NCBI RefSeq assembly: GCF_002865645.1
Contig: NW_020194685.1
Location: forward strand, 2,815,363-2,879,362
Source: Hyaloscypha bicolor E
Lineage: Eukaryota > Ascomycota > Leotiomycetes > Helotiales > Hyaloscyphaceae
Reading direction: 5' to 3'
Length of the DNA: 64,000 nucleotides
This document shows, in pieces, positions 58,628-64,000 of this stretch. Below the pieces are notes generated by a model. The model was not told where the DNA came from. It ran no database searches and saw nothing but the letters and a program-made list of their open reading frames with translations. A program made the translations under genes and the position numbers. The stretch's first letter is position 1; every line of letters starts with the position of its first letter.

Positions 58628-59707
58628 TCAGCTCGGACGTCCTCCTGTACTCAAACTTCTGGACTTACTAAGAAAGTATTGGTGTCTAGCTACAGCTCGT
58701 TCGGCTTGGAAAGCTGTCAGGAACTTCATCTCTGCCTCGTTCTTCTCCTCCCAAGTAATATCGTCATTCAAGAAACCGATTTCTTCCAAGAATTCGGATC
58801 TCGATTTTAGTGTCTTTTTGGGCTCGACGAAAACGATATCCGGGGATTTGGAAGCAGAATCATCCCCAACAACTAAAATGACTTCTTCCGTGCCTAAGAT
58901 TTGAAGGCGCCCCATGATGCCCAGGTTATCGGTCGCCATCATTTCATGCCAACAATCGTAGGGCAGAGCCACTTTCGTAGCCAATTTCTGGTGCGGTTTG
59001 CCCCCAATGCGGCACATAACCAAGTCCTCAACACCAGTATACGGGCTGTTTTGCAACCTGGTAGTTAACCATACAATGTCTGTAGCCGGATTAAGGAAGA
59101 TTTCCGGAACCTTCATATTCTCTAAGCCATGTACGCAGAAAATTTTCAGTGGCAATATGATCTTCGATGCCTCGCTGCGTGCTTCTTTACATACGGCCAA
59201 GAGTTGACAGCGAAGTGTGGTCGGAACAAGGACCCACTCACCAGATCTCCTGTCCACGATTGCCTTAACCCCTACAACTCGCGAAATATTGGCGCAGTGT
59301 CCCCATATGATTCGCTGAGTCTCTGGAGGTAGCTTTGGGAACAAGGCGAAATCCATACCAGAATGAAGTTGCAACTTCTGTACATTGTGGTTGGCTTGGC
59401 TCTGGGCCTCGCGCAGTTCTCGAACTTCGCCATTCAGGTTGGAGATGGAACTTTGGAAGGTTTTGTGACAATGCTTTAATTCTCGGTTCTCATTCTTCAG
59501 GTCTGCAATGGAACTTTGGAGGCCATTGAGACTCTGCAAAAGCGAAGTAAAGACGTCTGCTGGGATCCGGATGATCGAAACAGGTGCTGCTTGTGCAAAC
59601 TGAAGGAGTTGGTTGGTTAAATGGCTCTGTTCCACTTCCTCTGGGACATTGGTTCCCGCTGTTACTCCAATCCGAATATCATTCGTGAGAGCTTCGTGGG
59701 ATGCCAT
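58628..59707 (-). CDS. 2EXR-domain protein with coiled-coil N-terminus
   Basis: 359 residues from ATG at 59707 (MASHEALTNDIRIG). The frame is open to 60064 but only from TTG, with no upstream ATG. A coiled-coil region at about residues 55-115 (LQSLNGLQSSIADLKNEN, LNGEVRELREAQSQ) precedes FALFPKLPPETQRIIWG, ISRVVGVKAI and LLAVCKEARSEA. IFLNPATDIVWL and KVALPYDCWHEMM correspond to the same blocks in the gene at 56838, so the two are paralogues. Lys/Ser-rich tail. Function unknown. Confidence 0.82.
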   Translation of the reverse strand: MASHEALTNDIRIGVTAGTNVPEEVEQSHLTNQLLQFAQAAPVSIIRIPADVFTSLLQSLNGLQSSIADLKNENRELKHCHKTFQSSISNLNGEVRELREAQSQANHNVQKLQLHSGMDFALFPKLPPETQRIIWGHCANISRVVGVKAIVDRRSGEWVLVPTTLRCQLLAVCKEARSEASKIILPLKIFCVHGLENMKVPEIFLNPATDIVWLTTRLQNSPYTGVEDLVMCRIGGKPHQKLATKVALPYDCWHEMMATDNLGIMGRLQILGTEEVILVVGDDSASKSPDIVFVEPKKTLKSRSEFLEEIGFLNDDITWEEKNEAEMKFLTAFQAERAVARHQYFLSKSRSLSTGGRPS

Positions 59708-62700
59708 ATTCAAGGTTGATCCAAGTATGTTGTAGATAATGAAGGAAGATCTAGGAACGCGTAGCAGGAGGCTCGATGGTAGTTCAGAGAGACTGTCGAA
59801 CTTGGGGCTCTTGTTCGAAGTACGTGGCGTAATGAGGAGAGGCTGTGGATGGCGTCGTTGGGGAATCTCGGGTTGCTGTGGCTTGATAGTTGACGTTTCG
59901 AGTCTTGTTCGAAGTGCGTTCAGTACAGTGGTTAAGGTGAGCGGATCGGATATGGTTTTGGGGAGGCTCGAAGACTCGAAGGCGCGACTCGATTTAGGTT
60001 CGAAGAAAGAGGACCGCTTTCGTGGATGATGGAGATGCCGTTGTTCTCGGCTCCGATTGAGCAATCAGAGATATCAAGGCACGGAAAAGGCAGTGCGGCG
60101 AATATTCTGCGAAAGTGGGTGCACTGTGACGGAGCAGGGAAGTAGAAGCAGTTGTGGTGGTGGGAGTAGGAGAAGGAAAGTCAACTCGAGGCTCACCTTT
60201 TGAAAAGTGCCGCCCGAATCTTCCAAGTCCACCACAGATCTTTCAACAAGCGAGGTTCCCAATTTGCCAAGTCTGAATTAAATTTCCAGTAGTAATTATA
60301 TCATGGCAGTGCCAATTCTCTCGAACTGACTTCACAGTCATCTCCTAGTTCCCCCTGGGTAAATCTCCTAAATTTAAAAAAGCCACGTCTTGCTACATCC
60401 GAAGCAACGTCCATTCTCGCAATCGGATAATATCTAACTCTTTGGTCCTGTTGAAGACAATCTCCCTGTCGGGTGGTTCGCAGCTCGTTCCATGTTGTGG
60501 TGGGCTTCTTTGCACATACTTACCAAAACGTAGAGTCCTCTGACCAAGTTAGAAGTTTTGTTCTACGAAAGAACGTGAAGCACACTCAAGAGGAGCTGTT
60601 TGGATCTTGCGACGGAGGTAATGTGACCTTGTAGAAGGTGTTGTGGCATTAGAAGAGGAGGAAGTGGCCTCGTGAGGAGACGGCGTTGCTCGAGTAGCGT
60701 CGGAAGCCTACTTTTGAAGACACAGTCAGCTGTCGAGAGGTTGAAATAATATCAATTGATAGACGAGAGTGGCATCGTAGCCAAGGAAAAAGCTCCTATT
60801 TCCGAAGCCCCTGCTCGTCGTGGTGTTAGTTTTGAAGTCGTAGGTTGCGAGAGTACCGATGTTGCATGATAGAAGGTCTTCGCAAAAAGAGCGAGAAGAC
60901 GCGAAGGCAATGGAGGCGACTCCGCTCCGTCGTAGTTTCCTTTTAGCGCCTTAAGCATGACCCTCGCTTACTATGTGCGCTCAAAAATATATCTTCAGCC
61001 AGGCTCGGCTCAAAAAAAAGGTTCAAACCAAGGAACCAAACAGCAAAAGCTCACAAGACAACCTAATCTGACTGTCGACTCGGGTCAGAAGAGGGTGTCA
61101 AGTTACGAAAACCACCGGACGGTTTTACTTCGATTCGAAAACTCGCCTTGAAATGCCGCAAGGTTCCAACAACATCGGGGTTGTTTAAAGCCGTCCCCTT
61201 AGTGGTTTAGATTTGCAACGGGAAGCATGTCTTCTCCTTGCGGAGCCCGCGCGCTTTAATACTAGCGAGCTAGTATGGGTCGCTGGGAGTTGTTAGTTAT
61301 GGCTAAATTGTGGGGTGGCGGGTTAACTTACATGCCGTCTCGGGAGAGGCTCGGGTTGTCGATGGTGGAAAAACGCTGATTTGAGTATAAGAGACTTGGC
61401 CCATCGCTGGTTGTTCCGTCACATGATATAGACGGAGGAGCGAGGAGAGTAGCCTCGTGCACAAATGCGAGCGGAATCAACTTTCTGCAGTGCATGCATG
61501 TATTGAGCAGCACCTTGATCGTAAGGGCTTGCTCTCTCATAAACTCACTCGTGCTCTCGCACATTACAGTATGAATAGTAGCACACAGAAATGGAAGGGC
61601 CGCAGCAAGTCGCAGCATATTATCGCTGAATTGCAAGCATACAAGGTGTGCAGCAGCAGCACCCAGACGGCGATCGACCACGATTACGATGGTACGCTGC
61701 AGAGCAGATTTTTACCAAGGCCACCCATCAATTTCTGCGAGATCTTGTGATGGTCCGCCAAAGAAACTCCTTCCACAGCGTGCCATCCATCCACATATGG
61801 CGGGAATCTCATCTTCCAGATTCGCATTAAACAATGATTAAATGCGCATCAACACAAAAAACGGAACAAAAGAGTCAATTGGCTTGGGGGAACAGATTTC
61901 TATGCAAAACCAGATACCAATGGAAACGTTGAGTGGCATACTCGAAGTCGAGAGCTAGAGCACCCATGCTTGAGAGATGAACCCCGCATTTCCATCCGCA
62001 TGGTCATACTTCAGATGGTTTATGATCCTCTGCGGGGCGTGTACCAATGTTTCGTTATCGCTTGGACTATTGAAGCGTTGTTATAAATAGAGAAGTTGGG
62101 ATTTGGACTGAGATGTGGAAACTAGACTATGCCTGAAGAGATTCAGCATGAAGGCCCGCAGTCTGCACAATGCGCAGATTTGCCTCGATCAGCAATGATC
62201 TCCACCAAAAATCTCAAAGGTTTGAGTTCTTACACCGCAGTTTTGGCAGGCAGTTGCGTTTGTGCTGCGATGGGAACTCAAAAGTTTGGGCGGAGAAATG
62301 ACATAGTTTGCCCAGAAGACGGAAAGAGTGCGGATATGCATGAATGTATCCAGCATTGACTACTGCGGCCTGCAATAGGCATAAACATATTTCAGATCAT
62401 CTAAGATCTTCCGTAGGGGTTCGGACTTTCTTCCGGCGTTGGTTGCAAGTGCAGGCGTCTTTTATATATTGAAGTTTGTAATCCGGACTGAGGCTGCAAC
62501 GCCACAACGCCGTTGCATGACGAGATTCAGCATTGACCCAGCGCCATGAGCAGGCATAAAATATAGTTCAGATCGACTACGATCTGCTGTAAGGTTCCGA
62601 ACTTGCTTTCGTTGTCAGTTGTATGTGTTGGCGGTTTGTGGTGAGGAGAGGAGGTTGGGCTTGGATGGAGTGAGGTTGAAATTGGGGCTCTGCGGCAGCC

Positions 62701-63777
62701 CCACCTCGGTGCGTCAACAGTGGAGTCCGCCGAGGCTTGACGTATTAGCCACAATCAAAACTTCATATTGCTCACATATCTATCTTGCTCGTAACAGATT
62801 TCACAGTGTCTTAGAAAATCATGACAAGGGCAAGGTCAAATGTCTCGGGCGTTGAGATCTGGGGAAGCGGAAATTTGGACTGAACCTCTCAGGTTGGTCC
62901 ACATCACGAGGCTGCTAAGTGTTTCAAAACAGTTTTGAGCCCGATATCTCTCTGGTAAGGCGTTCATCAATCAATACTGATTGGGCCATGTTAAAATTAA
63001 CAGTTGACAGCCCGGGGGACACGCATGAACCAAATGATTGGCGAACGGGGGCGTCGTCGGGGGCCAACCTGATCCTGACCTCCAAGTGCAAAGCACAGTC
63101 TCTGTTTGTCCGGACATTTGTGAGCTTTGGCCACCTTCTGTTGCGCCTCATTTTCTGTTCCCCACCCACCAGGTTGTTCTCGGTATCTGAAGTAAGTGTT
63201 TTGAAGACATTGTGCTGTAAGTCACATGATCCTCGGTGAAGCTTCCCCTTTACCTTTGAACGAAGTCGTACCCCTTATTCCTCCCCCCCGAAATCGCTTC
63301 CCTGCATGAACTCCCACCCCATCCACATCCCACCATCCCACATCTCCCTTACTTATACCGGCGGTGACTGCAGTATGACATGGAAAAGCAAGCATGCCAC
63401 CGAACCGCTCTGCCCTCGAATCAGGCCTCGCCCCCACCCTGTCAGAAGACAGAAGAGGCAGCCCAACAACGGAAAATCAGTTTCACCGCCGCCAAAACCC
63501 AATTTTTTGCCAGGGGGCTTCGGCGCGTGGAAACACGTCGCTCCAACGACCCGCAACCGAACAGCGCATTATCATTTTTGCGCGCTGCTGTCGAGGATCA
63601 ATCACGCATTACCCTTACAACTAAGCATCCATAACAGCCCAAGTATACCCAATTGCCGGCAGCCCAATCCCAGCGAACGGTGAGTCTGATGTCGGTAGGT
63701 AAGAAAAACCCTCTCTCTTCCTCATACTCTCTTTCTGTGTCCTCAACCTCAATGAACCACAATTTCTTGCCTGTACA
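59708..63777. other. Long region without a supportable gene
   Basis: Frames at 60752-60958 (-), 61328-61681 (-), 62919-63239 (+) and several around 63300-63680 have no conserved features. The part just before 63778 is pyrimidine-rich and probably holds the promoter of the next gene. One diverged tandem duplication at 62373-62735 is listed separately. Confidence 0.4.
62373..62735 (+). repeat. Diverged tandem duplication, period about 177 bp
   Basis: AGGCATAAACATATTTCAGATC at 62376 and AGGCATAAAATATAGTTCAGATC at about 62553 begin two related blocks. Both continue with a GATCT-containing hairpin-like stretch, a GTTC(C/G)GAACTT-like part and a GTTG..TGCAGGCGT/TGTTGGCGGT part. GATTCAGCAT precedes at 62139 and again at 62522. 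Non-coding. Confidence 0.5.
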
Positions 63778-64000
63778 ATGGCACCACCGAATACTCGACC
63801 GCCATCCCGGCCGCCCATCACCAGTCGAATCCGGTCTTCCTTCGAGAAACGACGGAAATCGAACGAAGTGCAAAGCCCGACATACACGAATGGCAACAGC
63901 AACCCCTTCATCACGCAAGATCCCGAATCCTTTCGAAAAGCTATCGACGAAGCTATCAACAGCGAGACCTTCCAGGATGCCATCGCCGCCAACCTTGCGA
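63778..64000 (+). CDS. 5' part of a conserved hypothetical gene, runs off the right edge
   Basis: ATG at 63778 opens an uninterrupted frame of 74 codons to the window end. It starts MAPPNTRPPSRPPITSRIRS and has a Pro/Arg/Ser-rich N-terminus. It then becomes helical (FRKAIDEAINSETFQDAIAA). The helical part resembles the beginning of a conserved fungal protein of unknown function, but I cannot name it. A CT-rich 5' leader fits a promoter or 5' UTR. Confidence 0.6.
   Translation, partial: MAPPNTRPPSRPPITSRIRSSFEKRRKSNEVQSPTYTNGNSNPFITQDPESFRKAIDEAINSETFQDAIAANLA

Noticed and set aside
61328..61681. 117-codon minus frame
   Set aside because: Begins beyond any promoter-like sequence, lacks motifs, and is matched by equal-sized frames on the other strand.

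Overview
The window looks like nuclear DNA of a filamentous ascomycete, most likely a plant-associated Leotiomycete (the class is an inference). The genes have several short introns (about 45-100 bp). Families typical of filamentous fungi are present: HET domain, 2EXR domain, protoglobin, Hsp70-like ATPase, NLP, GH28, GH6 and fungal flavin monooxygenase. The transposons show RIP-type decay, with CAA/CAG codons turned into TAA/TAG. All intron positions were inferred by eye from splice consensus, reading phase and family conservation; none has transcript support.

Layout. 1-4.3 kb: the 5' part of an allantoate-permease-like MFS transporter running off the left edge, and a type-B carboxylesterase. 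4.6-5.3 kb: a foldback MITE next to a HET-domain gene (5.6-6.8 kb). 8-16.4 kb: a strongly AT-rich, RIP-mutated block. It holds a complete but dead Ty1/Copia element (9190-15487, TSD TTTAG) inserted in an older TIR element. 17-24 kb: a chitin-binding membrane protein, an Hsp70-like ATPase divergent from a coiled-coil protein, and a small conserved protein. 24.7-25.6 kb: an 8-bp-TSD MITE. 27-32.5 kb: a GH28 polygalacturonase, a protoglobin and a flavin monooxygenase.

33.2-39.9 kb is a gene graveyard. It contains a GH6 cellobiohydrolase pseudogene, paired small palindromic elements, an MFS transporter pseudogene split by a hAT-type MITE with a perfect 8-bp TSD, and a RIP-killed Tc1/mariner element. 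40.7-45.2 kb is housekeeping-like: a histidine-phosphatase-fold protein divergent from GPI8 (GPI transamidase, with a probable GC-AG intron), then a 2EXR gene. 45.5-48.3 kb carries three related small genes of a family I do not recognise. 49-52 kb has an NLP gene and a Cys-rich secreted-protein pseudogene. 55.5-59.7 kb holds three more 2EXR loci, one of them broken. The rest, up to the start of a gene cut by the right edge, is mostly non-coding.

How it fits together: several genes act on plant or fungal walls or at the host interface (polygalacturonase, esterase, NLP, chitin-binding protein), whereas GH6, one transporter and one small secreted protein have decayed. The mixture of TE insertions, RIP and gene decay beside intact conserved genes resembles a two-speed fungal genome.
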